From Dunaliella salina (lineage: Eukaryota > Chlorophyta > Chlorophyceae > Chlamydomonadales > Dunaliellaceae), in assembly GCA_002284615.2 (NCBI GenBank), contig MU069607.1:212086-227177 (forward strand): DNA of 15,092 nucleotides, read 5' to 3'. Position 1 is the stretch's first letter. Each line of letters begins with the position of its first letter. Made by a program: the position numbers and the translations under genes. The notes under the pieces were generated by a model. That model worked only from the letters and a program-made list of their open reading frames with translations, was not told the origin of the DNA and searched no databases. This document shows positions 9,101-14,179 of this stretch, in pieces.

Positions 9101-10522
9101 ACCATACCTACAGTGCCAGCGATATGCCTCAGAGAAGAGACCCATTGTAAGGAGCTTGACTTTTACTTGAGAGGGTTCCAGCAAGTGATTGCGTGCCAAT
9201 CGTACAGACCAAGTTGAAAAAGCAAGTATCTCCTAACTTACTGCCAACAGAGCAAAATTGATGTAAAACAATGTTAGCATGACAGCGTCCTGACCCATTG
9301 CAAGGAGCCAATAATGCCCTCAGTGGAAACAGCAAGTGCCGGCCTGGGGATGGAGCTGCCTCATCTTCTCAACTTTCTCATTGCAGGTGTTTGATCAACG
9401 ACCAATTACTGGCAGCACCCTCATCAGTCCGCGTGTAATAAGCGCTATTCCATTTAAAGACAAAGCAGCCGTGCTGGAAAGCAAGAAATGTGCAGTGGAT
9501 TTTGATGCTTTTGGGTGGAAGGATGCACAGTTCTACAAAAGAATGGTGAGGCTACCATTGTATTCAAGGTGTACATTCAATGCAATTTCATACTTTTTCA
9601 ATCTAAGTTAACATATTTAGCCATGCTCAGAGAAAGTAGGTAAGCAAGCAATCAAATACGAGGTAACACTGCAGTTTGTTGCTGTGCAGGTTTACCCTTG
9701 TTGTTAATGTACTTGTTCTCTTTGCACTTCCAAAACAGGAAGATCTTCCGTGCATGGTCTATGCGTTCACCAACCGTGGACAGGACAGAGCAAACATGAA
9801 CATTAATACCTGTGGGTCTGACCTGGACACTTCACTGCTGCTCCTCTGGAAGGATGATGATGGCAATGTAGACTACATGTACAATGATGACAGCAATGCA
9901 TGCAGCATGGACTCCAGGTACAAGTCCTTTCCGGCACACAACAGGCAAGAATGAAAGAAAGAAATTCACATCACATGCCTCCAGAAACATCACTTCCAAT
10001 GCTATGCATAGAACTGACTGACCCTCAGCAGTCAAGACACAACTTTGTAGGACGGAGACTCACTGTGGTGGCACTTTTTCCACAGTATTGTACACCATGG
10101 CCTGCCATCATGAGAGCTTTACCTGTTTGCTTGGGAATTCCTTGCAGCAGGAAAAGAAATGTGTAGAAGGCCCTCTCACTCACCTTAAAAGTAAAGCCCA
10201 TGCTTAGTCCCAGCATTTTCAAAAATTAGCATTCAAGAGGTTTTAATGGCTAGTTTGATTAGTCCCTGCATTTTCAAAAATTAGCATCCAAGATGTTTTA
10301 ATGGCTAGTTTGATCAGACTTGGCAGCTAGGTAAGTCCTGTCCCATCCATTTCCACTTGATTGCACCAACTTCTGTATGCATGCAGAAACTCGCTCATGT
10401 GGGCCACTTTTAGACCAGGACGCAGCTACCTGATTGTGGTCGTGAGTGCTGATGATAGTAACAGAGACTTCAACCTCAATATCGAGCAATTTCCTTTCCC
10501 ACTGGCAGAAGCTAGTTTGTGA
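109..10522 (+). CDS. Subtilisin-like serine protease (S8, proteinase K-like), 5'-partial, about 19 exons
   Basis: Predicted secreted endopeptidase cutting peptide bonds through an Asp-His-Ser triad. Joining exons 109-194, 475-569, 995-1059, 1391-1507, 4140-4217, 4670-4761, 5790-5844, 6033-6129, 6319-6411, 6863-7010, 7274-7426, 7745-7997, 8163-8246, 8416-8529, 8692-8713, 8939-8981, 9387-9545, 9739-9917 and 10387-10522 gives one open frame of about 690 codons with consistent phase at every junction. Seen directly: VYVLDTGI (Asp), NGHGTHVA (His), VIVSAGN (oxyanion Asn) and SGTSMAAP (Ser), the S8 signature blocks in the right order. Upstream is an I9-like propeptide end; downstream are a Calx-beta-like and a PPC-like beta-sandwich, domains that in secreted proteases usually mediate folding, secretion or binding. 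The signal peptide and start codon lie before the window. Exons 1-12 and 16-19 are strong; 13-15 are less certain. No clear poly(A) signal follows; ATAAAA at 10819-10824 is a weak candidate. Confidence 0.88.
475..569 (+). CDS. Protease exon 2: propeptide to catalytic-domain linker
   Basis: The acceptor is TTTGTCAAG|CAT at 474 and the donor ATG|GTGAGC at 570. It reads a Gln/Ser/Ala-rich linker and ends EQLNPEW, where the TG of the Trp codon is completed by exon 3. That gives PEW-GLDRIDQ, the usual entry into a proteinase K-like catalytic domain. The start could instead be 484 (GAG|TCG), which keeps the same frame. Confidence 0.8.
570..994 (+). other. Intron 2
   Basis: GT-AG intron between exons 2 and 3, with no coding stretch recognised in either strand. 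The acceptor tract GCTTATTTTGACAG is short but adequate. No repeat family was recognised in it. Confidence 0.8.
995..1059 (+). CDS. Protease exon 3: start of S8 catalytic domain
   Basis: Acceptor TTTTGACAG at 994, donor AATG|GTGGGT at 1060. It encodes GLDRIDQLRMPLDQVYHYNN, matching the family pattern WGL.RI.....PLD..Y.Y...G just before the catalytic Asp. It enters with one nucleotide finishing Trp and leaves in phase 1. Confidence 0.92.
1060..1390 (+). other. Intron 3
   Basis: GT-AG intron between exon 3 and the catalytic-Asp exon. The 63-codon ORF at 1104-1295 shows no recognisable protein and crosses no splice pattern. Nothing else was seen. Confidence 0.8.
1391..1507 (+). CDS. Protease exon 4: catalytic Asp
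   Basis: Acceptor GTGCCACAG at 1390, donor GAAG|GTAAGG at 1508. It reads GTGVHVYVLDTGIMSSHQQF; the catalytic Asp codon is GAC 1417-1419. The end of the exon (LPTGKSRVDPVEG) corresponds to the loop before the His block. Confidence 0.95.
1598..1715 (+). mobile_element. Retroelement 3' UTR fragment, plus strand
   Basis: It matches the reverse complement of 14705-14795 over nearly its whole length: CTTGTGGTGGAGGGG, then CGGCTC...GAGCC, GTGTCTCCT, TTCCTTAATTG and CTTGCGTAGTTTT, followed by a T/C-rich tail. No ORF part remains. It shares the family's two hairpins (GGCTC/GAGCC, and AGGAGAA/TTCTCT-type in degraded form). Confidence 0.75.
2080..2560 (+). repeat. Repeat B, copy 1
   Basis: It shares ordered blocks with 4900-5570 and 13130-13745: GGACATGCTCTTCCTC, AAAAAAGGCCTACATCTCC, TTGTAACCTCCATA, GCTCATATCCTGCATA, GGTAAAGGTG and GGGTTCAAGCCATGGCTAAT. 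Non-coding as far as I can see. Family identity is unknown. Confidence 0.7.
2590..3790 (+). repeat. Repeat B, copy 2, split by a retroelement insertion
   Basis: The left part, about 2590-2715, has GGACATGCTCCTTTTTC and CAGCTCCACCCTTGGAACC, as in the B start at 13140-13290. The right part, about 3560-3790, has AAATTTGGGTCAGCGCCCCTG and GCAGGGAGCATGCAAAAACA, as in 13370-13400 and 13685-13740. The minus-strand retroelement lies between them, so the B copy is the older insertion. Confidence 0.6.
2725..3160 (-). mobile_element. Probable non-LTR retrotransposon 3' end, minus strand
   Basis: Read on the minus strand, about 3110-2880 encodes a degraded ORF C-terminus with YTAHTLDQFRKVGIDPQ and KLHAHFAQFALKLITTRK. 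This parallels the copies at 14180-14600 and 14684-15092. Then follow a 3' UTR (GTAGGAAGAATT...GCCTATGTGG) and a C/T-rich tail toward 2725. It appears inserted into a repeat B copy. Upstream (3160-3460) nothing recognisable continues. Assignment to a LINE is inference from the 'GxGGTIY..HT' C-terminus and 3' anchored truncation. Confidence 0.65.
3889..3902 (+). repeat. Run of 14 T in intron 4
   Basis: A poly(T) stretch after a B-like segment. It could mark the tail of an inserted minus-strand element or be simple expansion; no clear target duplication was seen. Confidence 0.85.
4011..4131 (+). repeat. 14-bp direct repeat upstream of exon 5 acceptor
   Basis: TACTCACTCCTGGT occurs at 4011-4024 and 4118-4131; the second copy runs to within 8 bp of the exon 5 acceptor. 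The roughly 93 bp between them resemble nothing. This could be a small insertion with target duplication, or a tandem duplication that has since diverged. Confidence 0.8.
4140..4217 (+). CDS. Protease exon 5: catalytic His
   Basis: Acceptor GTTGCAAG at 4139, donor GGAG|GTGCGT at 4218. It reads GFTAYDDGRNWEDCNGHGTH then VAAVLGG. The catalytic His codon is CAT 4187-4189. Phase 1 in, phase 1 out. It follows the longest intron of the gene. Confidence 0.95.
4218..4669 (+). other. Intron 5
   Basis: GT-AG intron between exons 5 and 6. Both strands are unusually open here (for example 4143-4655 on the minus strand), but the reading overlaps exon 5 antisense and resembles nothing. I see no repeat family in it. 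Confidence 0.75.
4670..4761 (+). CDS. Protease exon 6: YGVAKN to RVLDC block
   Basis: Acceptor CTCAAGCAG at 4669, donor GCG|GTGCGC at 4762. It encodes RDYGVAKNVTLHSVRVLDC then KKGGVSDFIVA, the conserved S8 segment after the His block (G.AK...L..VRVL...G). Phase 1 in, phase 0 out. Confidence 0.95.
4900..5570 (+). repeat. Repeat B, copy 3, in intron 6
   Basis: It has the ordered blocks AAGCATGCCAACCATGG, CACCCTGGAAACATTTG, TTTGTAACCTCCAT, GCTTATATCCTACATATTC, GGCACCCCTTGTG, GCAATGATATTCGTGTGCAA, AGACTCCAATCACT and GGCCTCAGGTAACCCCCTCT, each with a counterpart in the copy at 13130-13745. Confidence 0.7.
5713..5747 (+). repeat. 12-bp tandem repeat, three copies
   Basis: The unit AAAATCTTAAAG occurs twice exactly (5713-5724, 5725-5736), then a shorter variant AAAATCTCAAG. 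It sits about 40 bp upstream of the exon 7 acceptor, within intron 6. Confidence 0.9.
5790..5844 (+). CDS. Protease exon 7: GLDWV...HMS strand
   Basis: Acceptor ATTCTGCAG at 5789, donor TCAA|GTGAGT at 5845. It encodes GLDWVAANARYPAVVHMS, the core strand that in S8 enzymes ends in 'vvnmSlG'. The donor is the first of eight tandem copies of the same 14-bp segment. Using any later copy would read straight into a TGA, so only the first keeps the frame. Confidence 0.93.
5840..5951 (+). repeat. Eight tandem 14-bp copies of a 5' splice site
   Basis: The unit is GTCAAGTAAGTGAT, eight copies in a row with no other length. Copy 1 has GTCAAGTGAGTGAT, copies 2-8 are identical, and a broken ninth (GCAAG) follows. 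Each copy contains a consensus donor CAA|GTAAGT. Copy 1 is the exon 7 / intron 7 boundary. Confidence 0.98.
6033..6129 (+). CDS. Protease exon 8: oxyanion-hole Asn
   Basis: Acceptor CACACACAG at 6032, donor CGCAG|GTAGGT at 6130. It reads IEGPEDADINDAVESLTKDF then GTPVIVSAGNKR. The oxyanion Asn codon is AAT 6119-6121. An earlier GT at 6117 would cut inside SAGN and is rejected. Phase 1 in, phase 2 out. Confidence 0.93.
6319..6411 (+). CDS. Protease exon 9: DAC...SPSVITVAA block
   Basis: Acceptor ATGCGCAG at 6318, donor ATTG|GTAGGC at 6412. Joined to exon 8 it gives NKRRDACRASPGSSPSVITV then AAMDEDQQPWVFSNW, the conserved 'GN...aC..SPa..p.vitVgA.......fSn.G' segment. Phase 2 in, phase 2 out. 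Confidence 0.94.
6412..6862 (+). other. Intron 9, with 44-bp spaced direct repeat
   Basis: GT-AG intron before the catalytic-Ser exon. The 24-bp segment GTTGAATCCGCAGTGCTGTG (plus CGGG) occurs at 6508-6531 and again at 6552-6575, and each copy contains the near-palindrome CCGCAGTGCTGTGCGG. Shorter copies of CTAAGCTTGA-like sequence lie just upstream. Confidence 0.75.
6508..6575 (+). repeat. 24-bp direct repeat with internal near-palindrome
   Basis: GTTGAATCCGCAGTGCTGTG plus CGGG at 6508-6531 is repeated exactly at 6552-6575, period 44. Each copy can fold through CCGCA ... TGCGG. Located in intron 9. Confidence 0.9.
6863..7010 (+). CDS. Protease exon 10: catalytic Ser
   Basis: Acceptor TTGTGCAG at 6862, donor CCG|GTGAGA at 7011. 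It contains CIDIHAPGARIVSAW and SGTSMAAPFVSGVVALYLF. The catalytic Ser codon is AGC 6954-6956. It ends DHP in phase 0. One nucleotide finishes the Trp codon from exon 9. Confidence 0.97.
7274..7426 (+). CDS. Protease exon 11: C-terminal helices of the S8 domain
   Basis: Acceptor CTGGTGCAG at 7273, donor CCCCAG|GTGTAG at 7427. It reads ASVDEITDKVLAAADTAKV and ends with DSTTRLLNSALAPQ, like the family end 'gTpNrLLys'. Without splicing the frame would stop at TAG 7430-7432, so the transcript could end here. Later exons continue in matching phase, which favours splicing. The boundary sequence GGCACCCCAGGTGT recurs at 7491-7504. Confidence 0.88.
7417..7504 (+). repeat. 14-bp direct repeat flanking a telomere-like tract
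   Basis: GGCACCCCAGGTGT occurs at 7417-7430 (the exon 11 donor boundary) and exactly again at 7491-7504. The sequence between them (about 7435-7490) is built of GGGTTTA, GGGTTCA, GGGGTA and similar units, i.e. degenerate TTTAGGG. This is an interstitial tract, not a chromosome end. Confidence 0.9.
7427..7744 (+). other. Intron 11
   Basis: GT-AG intron between the S8 domain and the first beta-sandwich. The first 80 bp carry the telomere-like tract and the duplicated donor boundary described separately; the rest shows nothing recognisable. Confidence 0.75.
7745..7997 (+). CDS. Protease exon 12: Calx-beta-like sandwich start plus Pro/Ser-rich insert
   Basis: Acceptor ACATCCTTCAG at 7744, donor TTCAG|GTAAAC at 7998. 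The largest exon. It begins with LTIDHSQQRFLIKLSLARVP, matching the repeat pattern 'ltv.Eg....f.v.Ls..Pt..V.v.v' of Calx-beta-type sandwiches. It then reads SSNSCEFLPPPS followed by a proline/serine-rich stretch (APASSSPPGILPPPS) that looks like a flexible loop inserted between strands. Phase 0 in, phase 1 out. Confidence 0.85.
8163..8246 (+). CDS. Protease exon 13 (probable): sandwich strand with W...AVSNG
   Basis: Acceptor CCTCAAGCAG at 8162, donor AATG|GTAGTT at 8247. It reads a Gly-rich turn, then HWRIAEIEAITTAVSNG, which lines up with the 'nW..pqtvtVtAvdDg' strand of Calx-beta-like repeats. Phases 1 in and 1 out fit its neighbours. No homology search was possible. Confidence 0.65.
8297..8307 (+). 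repeat. Run of 11 G in intron 13
   Basis: A homopolymer of 11 G. Such runs are prone to length error, but it is intronic and does not affect the reading frame. Confidence 0.9.
8416..8529 (+). CDS. Protease exon 14 (tentative)
   Basis: Acceptor ACCCTCCAG at 8415, donor CATTT|GTGAGA at 8530. It reads KKTVVQVASVTTFHPLES and ends VNKLRHFI. It was chosen because it is open, has phase 1 in and 1 out, and leads to IYHQALCS in exon 15, resembling the 'I.H...S.Dp' end of the repeat. The donor is moderate; a different 3' end is possible. Confidence 0.5.
8692..8713 (+). CDS. Protease micro-exon 15 (tentative, 22 nt)
   Basis: Acceptor ATCACCACAG at 8691, donor AGCAG|GTGATC at 8714. With its neighbours it reads YHQALCSR and bridges exon 14 (phase 1) to exon 16 (phase 2). 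It is supported only by phase and by the joined motif IYHQALCSRSKDPFFDG. An alternative open stretch in another frame runs 8672-8740 but does not fit the phase of exon 16. Confidence 0.42.
8939..8981 (+). CDS. Protease exon 16: DPFFDG end of Calx-beta-like sandwich
   Basis: Acceptor TGTGCTGTCTGCAG at 8938, donor TTAGA|GTGAGT at 8982; both are strong. It reads SKDPFFDGELHSIR, matching the repeat terminus 'S.Dp.Y.G..v.si.V.D', and continues as VFDQRP in exon 17. Phase 2 in, phase 0 out. Confidence 0.8.
8982..9386 (+). other. Intron 16
   Basis: GT-AG intron. It has a degenerate direct repeat: GACCCATTG.AAGGAGC followed by CAGCAAGTG occurs near 9139-9188 and 9291-9340. No coding stretch was recognised. 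Confidence 0.7.
9387..9545 (+). CDS. Protease exon 17: linker and start of PPC-like domain
   Basis: Acceptor TTTCTCATTGCAG at 9386, donor AGAATG|GTGAGG at 9546. It reads VFDQRPITGSTLISPRVISA, then IPFKDKAAVLES and KCAVDFDAFGWKDAQFYKRM. Phase 0 at both ends. Segments like 'P..I..lPf....' open many secreted PPC-like domains; this is a pattern match only. Confidence 0.87.
9739..9917 (+). CDS. Protease exon 18: PPC-like domain core
   Basis: Acceptor TTCCAAAACAG at 9738, donor CTCCAG|GTACAA at 9918. It includes INTCGSDLDTSLLLLW and YNDDSNACSMDS, the 'a..Cgs.fDt.l.l......v..nDD..c' layout of PPC and similar pro-protein C-terminal sandwiches, where the Asp cluster can bind calcium. Phase 0 in, phase 2 out. 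Confidence 0.9.
9918..10386 (+). other. Intron 18, with 55-bp tandem duplication
   Basis: GT-AG intron between the two PPC-like exons. It contains the 55-bp duplication at 10206-10315. The acceptor-proximal sequence is T/C-rich and ends GCATGCAG. Confidence 0.8.
10206..10315 (+). repeat. 55-bp tandem duplication in intron 18
   Basis: Unit 1 is 10206-10260 and unit 2 is 10261-10315. They differ at four positions (for example AGTCCCAG versus AGTCCCTG, GCATTCAAGAGG versus GCATCCAAGATG). Directly adjacent, head to tail. Confidence 0.97.
10387..10522 (+). CDS. Protease exon 19: end of PPC-like domain and stop codon
   Basis: Acceptor GTATGCATGCAG at 10386. It reads NSLMWATFRPGRSYLIVVVS, then SNRDFNLNIEQFP, the typical domain end 's.l.v...pG..Y.ivV.g.....G.f.l.i'. 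The stop is TGA 10520-10522. A strong internal GTGAGT at 10442 and a weaker GTGAAA at 10519 could act as alternative donors to an exon-like segment at 11021-11061. Confidence 0.87.
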
Positions 10523-11020
10523 AAGTGCATTCCTGAAGCAGCAGAAGGTACTTCAGCAGTCCAAACTGAGCTTCTACACCAAACATCAGGAATGACCTAT
10601 AATGGCACTCAGTATGGAAGTCATCTCTAACAGAAGTCACTTCTGACACTCAAAATGCACCAATGAACTTCCAAGTGGGGATTTTTCACCTGGGCAGGCA
10701 GATGCTGTGAGAACTCTGAATTCTATATTCGAAGTTGGCTTCTGTGTGTAGAAATAGCTTCTATTACTTGTTTCAAGCTGTCTATAGTGCACTTTGATGC
10801 AGAGTACCCTTCCGGCGCATAAAAGAAACGTGCGAGCTTGAACCCCAATTCTGCTAAGTATTTATAGAGAGCTCCCCCTTTTCTCAGACAGTGCACTCGT
10901 ACCTGCAAGCATGGCTAAGGATACAGCATGGCAAAGGCCATGCATTGAGTGAAAGCAATCTGCAGCGGAAGGAGCAGTGAATTACTAATGTAGCCTTCAA
11001 ACGAATCACCTCTCTTGCAG

Positions 11021-11061
11021 CCTGGCTATCCCAGCAGAGCAACATCAGGTGTCATAAACTG
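11021..11061 (+). other. Exon-like segment downstream of the protease stop
   Basis: It is flanked by a strong acceptor (CACCTCTCTTGCAG, with TACTAAT at 10983-10989 as a possible branch point) and a strong donor (CTG|GTGAGT). In one frame it reads PGYPSRATSGVIN. In the frame reached from the GT at 10519 it reads LAIPAEQHQVS and then a TAA. It could be an alternative last exon of the protease, an exon of another gene, or chance. Confidence 0.4.
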
Positions 11062-11333
11062 GTGAGTGCATGCTCTATCAGCACGCTTGGTCACCACGTG
11101 AGGAGCAACAGTAGCGGGGCGGTGAGAATGCACAACTCCTACAAGCTTTTGGCATCACCCTATCGTAATATGCTTGACATGCTTTCTTACCTACATAAAC
11201 TGCCTGAATTAGCTGCATTGAGGCCTGCACCATAAGCTTCAGTGCTGCAGCCAGCAAATACAAGCAAGGGTAGCAGCTCCAGGTGGCGTGGGAGCAGCGT
11301 GCAAGGAGAGGTTAAACTAGGAGGGTCTGTTGT

Positions 11334-11353
11334 GATCAGATCAGATCAGATCA
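11334..11353 (+). repeat. GATCA pentamer, four copies
   Basis: GATCA is repeated four times without interruption at 11334-11353, in non-coding flank. A simple microsatellite. Confidence 0.95.
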
Positions 11354-12044
11354 AATTTCAGAGGAAGACCCCAGCTCATGATGGTCAACGTCAGCCAACT
11401 GGAAATCCAAAACTCAGGCATGAAAGGTAACTGCTTCCTGTGTTGCAAAAGGAAATTAGATACAACCTGGGAACTAAGCTGTTGCTGCAAGAAAGGCTGT
11501 GCAAGAAAAAAATTGCAAGATAGAGCCCAAAAGAGCTCCATATATTTTTGCCATGAAGCACATAGCCCCTCATACCTACACAAGAAAAGGATGGACTTCA
11601 TCTTGAGTGTGCTTGCATTGTGAGGATAATCGCACAGAGGGGAAGTCCCATCCTCCTAAGATGCAACACAGACATTCAATGTGTCAGCTCTCAACCTGAA
11701 TCTGCTGACATTTTGCATGATGTTGAGACAAATGCAAATGCAAGTGCCCCAGCAAACGGGCAGGCTTGCGCACATTGTGATCCTCTGTGAATCTCCTAGG
11801 CAGGTCAAAGTTTGGACACACCGGCATCATGTCCAGTGCAGCAACAAATATACACGAAAAAATTAAACGACCTGACATGAGATAGATGCCCCAAACATTC
11901 AAACAATAATTTGACAACACGAGGTTCCTAAGTAAAAAACAGCCTTGAATTCACGATCAAGGAGAAGATCATGTGACGTAGTTCGTGACACAAGGCCAGA
12001 GCGTCAGTTGAATGCTGCAAAACAGCTGCATGTTACAGTACAGT

Positions 12045-12830
12045 ACCCCTCTGTAGAAAAAGGTGCTTAAGCTGTCACTATTCACCCTATTCTCCTGGGC
12101 ATCGGTGGAATCTATCAGTTCTATGCCTAGCAGTAGAACTGAGGTTTTTGGAGGCGAGTGATCTGTGTCCTTATTGCTGCTCATGCAATAAGGTGACCAT
12201 CTTTTCCTTTCTCAAGGTCTCTGCAGACAAGTTGAGTATAGTTTTGCTCTCGCAGCTCGCCGCCTTGCTGTGCTTCAGACCTGCCAAAACTTGGCTTTTC
12301 TCACGTGTTCTGTCTGTCTCTCTGTCAGCTTGCTTGCCTGCGTGTGGGTCTCAGCTTCTTCTTCAGCTTGTCTTTTTCTCTCCTCTTCTCCAGAGCTGTG
12401 TTTGGAAGGCCATGCAGGCCAATTTTTGTTCTTGTGCCTGGTCTGCCCCCTTGTAAGGAACTCGCCTATCACGAGACGGAAAAGAACCATTATACTGAGC
12501 ATACCCTGAAGCAATCCAAGCAACTAGGACTTGACCAACCTGTAATTAAGCTTGCTTTTGAGCAACAACGTTCTGTTCAATGTGCCAACAAAGTTGTTGC
12601 CACACGATGCGATATGATTGAAGACAAGGGTACCTCTTACAGCCAGGTCCCAGAGCCAAATGCTCCTAAAAGCCCTCCAGATCCCCATTGCCTTCCGCTT
12701 TCAAATCTTGTGGTGGATGGGACTCACGGCACTTTCTAGCCGATGTGCTTCTGTTCCCTTGATTGATTGAGGGAGAATTTCTCTGCTTACGTAGTTTCTC
12801 TTCTCCTTTTCCTTCTTTCCGATGCATGAT
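12045..12830 (+). mobile_element. Probable non-LTR retrotransposon 3' end, plus strand, interrupted
   Basis: Two separated parts match the minus-strand copy at 14684-15092. Positions about 12045-12113 encode IHPILLGIGG (a TAA precedes it in frame). Positions about 12489-12740 encode YTEHTLKQSKQLGLDQ and CANKVVATR, ending PPDPHCLPL and a TAG at 12737-12739. Then follows the family 3' UTR and a T/C tail to about 12830. About 370 bp of unrelated sequence splits them. The copy is broken and not autonomous. Confidence 0.7.
12116..12488. other. Insert of about 370 bp within the retroelement copy
   Basis: This stretch interrupts the retroelement ORF between GGTGGAA and TATACTGAGCAT. It starts with a perfect 8-bp inverted repeat, CAGTTCTA (12116-12123) and TAGAACTG (12134-12141). 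The middle is strongly C/T-rich with many TCTG/TCTC runs (12290-12400). I see no clear terminal inverted repeat pair or target duplication. Confidence 0.55.
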
Positions 12831-13129
12831 AAAAATTGTGCATAGACAGCAATACAAATTTCAATTTAGATGAATTGTTAGAAGAAGGAATTCCTGGGGC
12901 ATAAAAATCCATGAGCCTTCCTTTCAAAGTTTGCGCTCGCGGTCCGTCACCACAAAATTTTTCACGCGCTTACCACATTCTTTCTGGCTGCCAATGTCCT
13001 TTCATCTGTAATTTGAACACTGAGCACTGCATGAATACTTGCAGGACAACATTTGAAGTCAGTGGAGGCCCTTGTGGGTAAAATCTTGTGCAACTGCCTG
13101 GCCAGATGGGTGCAGCTGAGCCGTTTGCC
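12831..13129. other. Unassigned gap between the retroelement tail and repeat B
   Basis: AT-rich at its start, with no recognisable coding sequence or RNA gene. Minus-strand ORFs at 12962-13201 resemble nothing and overlap the start of repeat B. Confidence 0.5.
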
Positions 13130-13745
13130 AGATTTGCCAGACATGCTCTTTTCCTCGTTTCTTTCACCATGCCAACCACTGTTTTTTTGTGAATACGACA
13201 ATTTCCAAAAATGAATATAGTTAGAGAACTCAGATCACTCTCCTGGGTTCAGGTTACCCAAAAAGGGCCTATAGTTCCACCAGGGAACCAGTTTTCACCA
13301 CCAAACATTTGAATTTGCAACATCCATACATCCTGCTAGTATCCATCTTCCAAAATGTAGGGAAAGAGCCGAAATTTGACAAATTGGCACCCCTGGTGCA
13401 CAATGTTCTCAAAGATAAATGGCTGAAAATCTGTACCTGACCATCACTGTGTCTCTTCCATTCCACTTTCTTCTTTTTGCAATGATACTCTTTTGGGGGC
13501 AAGGACTCCAATCACTAAAAGCGATCATATTGTTGCATTGAGTGGTCGGTCAAGGAGACTTGATGGTCAAAAAGAGAGGCTCATGCAGCGGCTTTTAAAG
13601 AACTTTCTCCATAACTGGCTTTTTTCATACTCAGGTGCAGCTGGGAAATAGTCAGCTAAAGAAGACTTTTATGTTGGACCTGTGCAGGGAGCATGCAGAA
13701 AACAAGACATTTTAAGCCTCAAATGACCCCCTCCGTCACCTTGCC
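13130..13745 (+). repeat. Repeat B, copy 4
   Basis: It has the blocks GACATGCTCTTTTCC, CACCATGCCAACCACTG, CCACCAGGGAACCAG, GCACCCCTGGTGCAC, GCAATGATACTCTTTTGGGG, AGGACTCCAATCACT and GGAGCATGCAGAAAACA, then AATGACCCCCTCCGTC. It lies 3' of the gene, so the family is not confined to introns. No ORF or terminal repeat was identified. Confidence 0.7.
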
Positions 13746-14175
13746 CTACAAATTAAAACAGACACTCCTCTTTCTCTCATATTGGTTCTATTCAAGCTCG
13801 TGAGGCGTGTCTACCCATGAAAGGAAAGATGCGGTGGTGTGGGGCCATCCCTACCCATGCTTGTGAGAGTGGTGCTGACTGTGGGGCCATCCCGCACACC
13901 CCCGTTGTCACACCCAACAACCCCACTTCATGCTCCCGACGACGAAGGAGCGCAGGCATGCAGGGACAAGCTGGCCCTGACTCCCCCAGACGAAGACCTG
14001 CCTGACGCGGCAAAAAAGAAACTCTTAAACTAAGCTAACACAGGTAACAGAGAGTGAGAAGCAGTGCAAGCTAAGCTCATCAACCTCATGAATTCAGAAT
14101 AGAAAACACCTAGTCGCTTCATAGCAGTCAAACACTGTCAAGAAAAGAGGCTTGGTATCCAGCAGGAGGATGCAC
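13746..14175. other. GC-richer patch with a 64-codon ORF
   Basis: Positions about 13800-14010 are visibly richer in G and C than the surroundings. The plus-strand ORF 13839-14033 ends HAPDDEGAQACRDKLAL, then PPDEDLPDAAKKKLLN and a stop, which has a coding look (acidic and basic residues, no low-complexity run). GTGGGGCCATCCC occurs twice (13840-13852, 13881-13893). It may be an exon or retroelement fragment; I do not recognise it. Confidence 0.35.
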
Positions 14176-14179
14176 AAAG

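Larger units (their letters stand above)
10523..12044. other. 3' flank without a recognised gene
   Basis: Apart from the exon-like segment at 11021-11061 and a GATCA pentamer repeated four times (11334-11353), I see no gene here. Two ORFs look mildly protein-like but lack support: minus 10723-10908, and plus 11378-11623, which is Cys-rich. The protease 3' UTR must begin at 10523; its end is not visible. Confidence 0.6.

Noticed and set aside
10723..10908. Minus-strand 61-codon ORF
   Set aside because: The translation looks mildly protein-like, but there is no recognised family, splice context or neighbouring exon.
11378..11623. Cys-rich 81-codon plus-strand ORF
   Set aside because: Cys clusters (CFLCC, CCCKKGC) have no known spacing pattern; likely chance in non-coding DNA.
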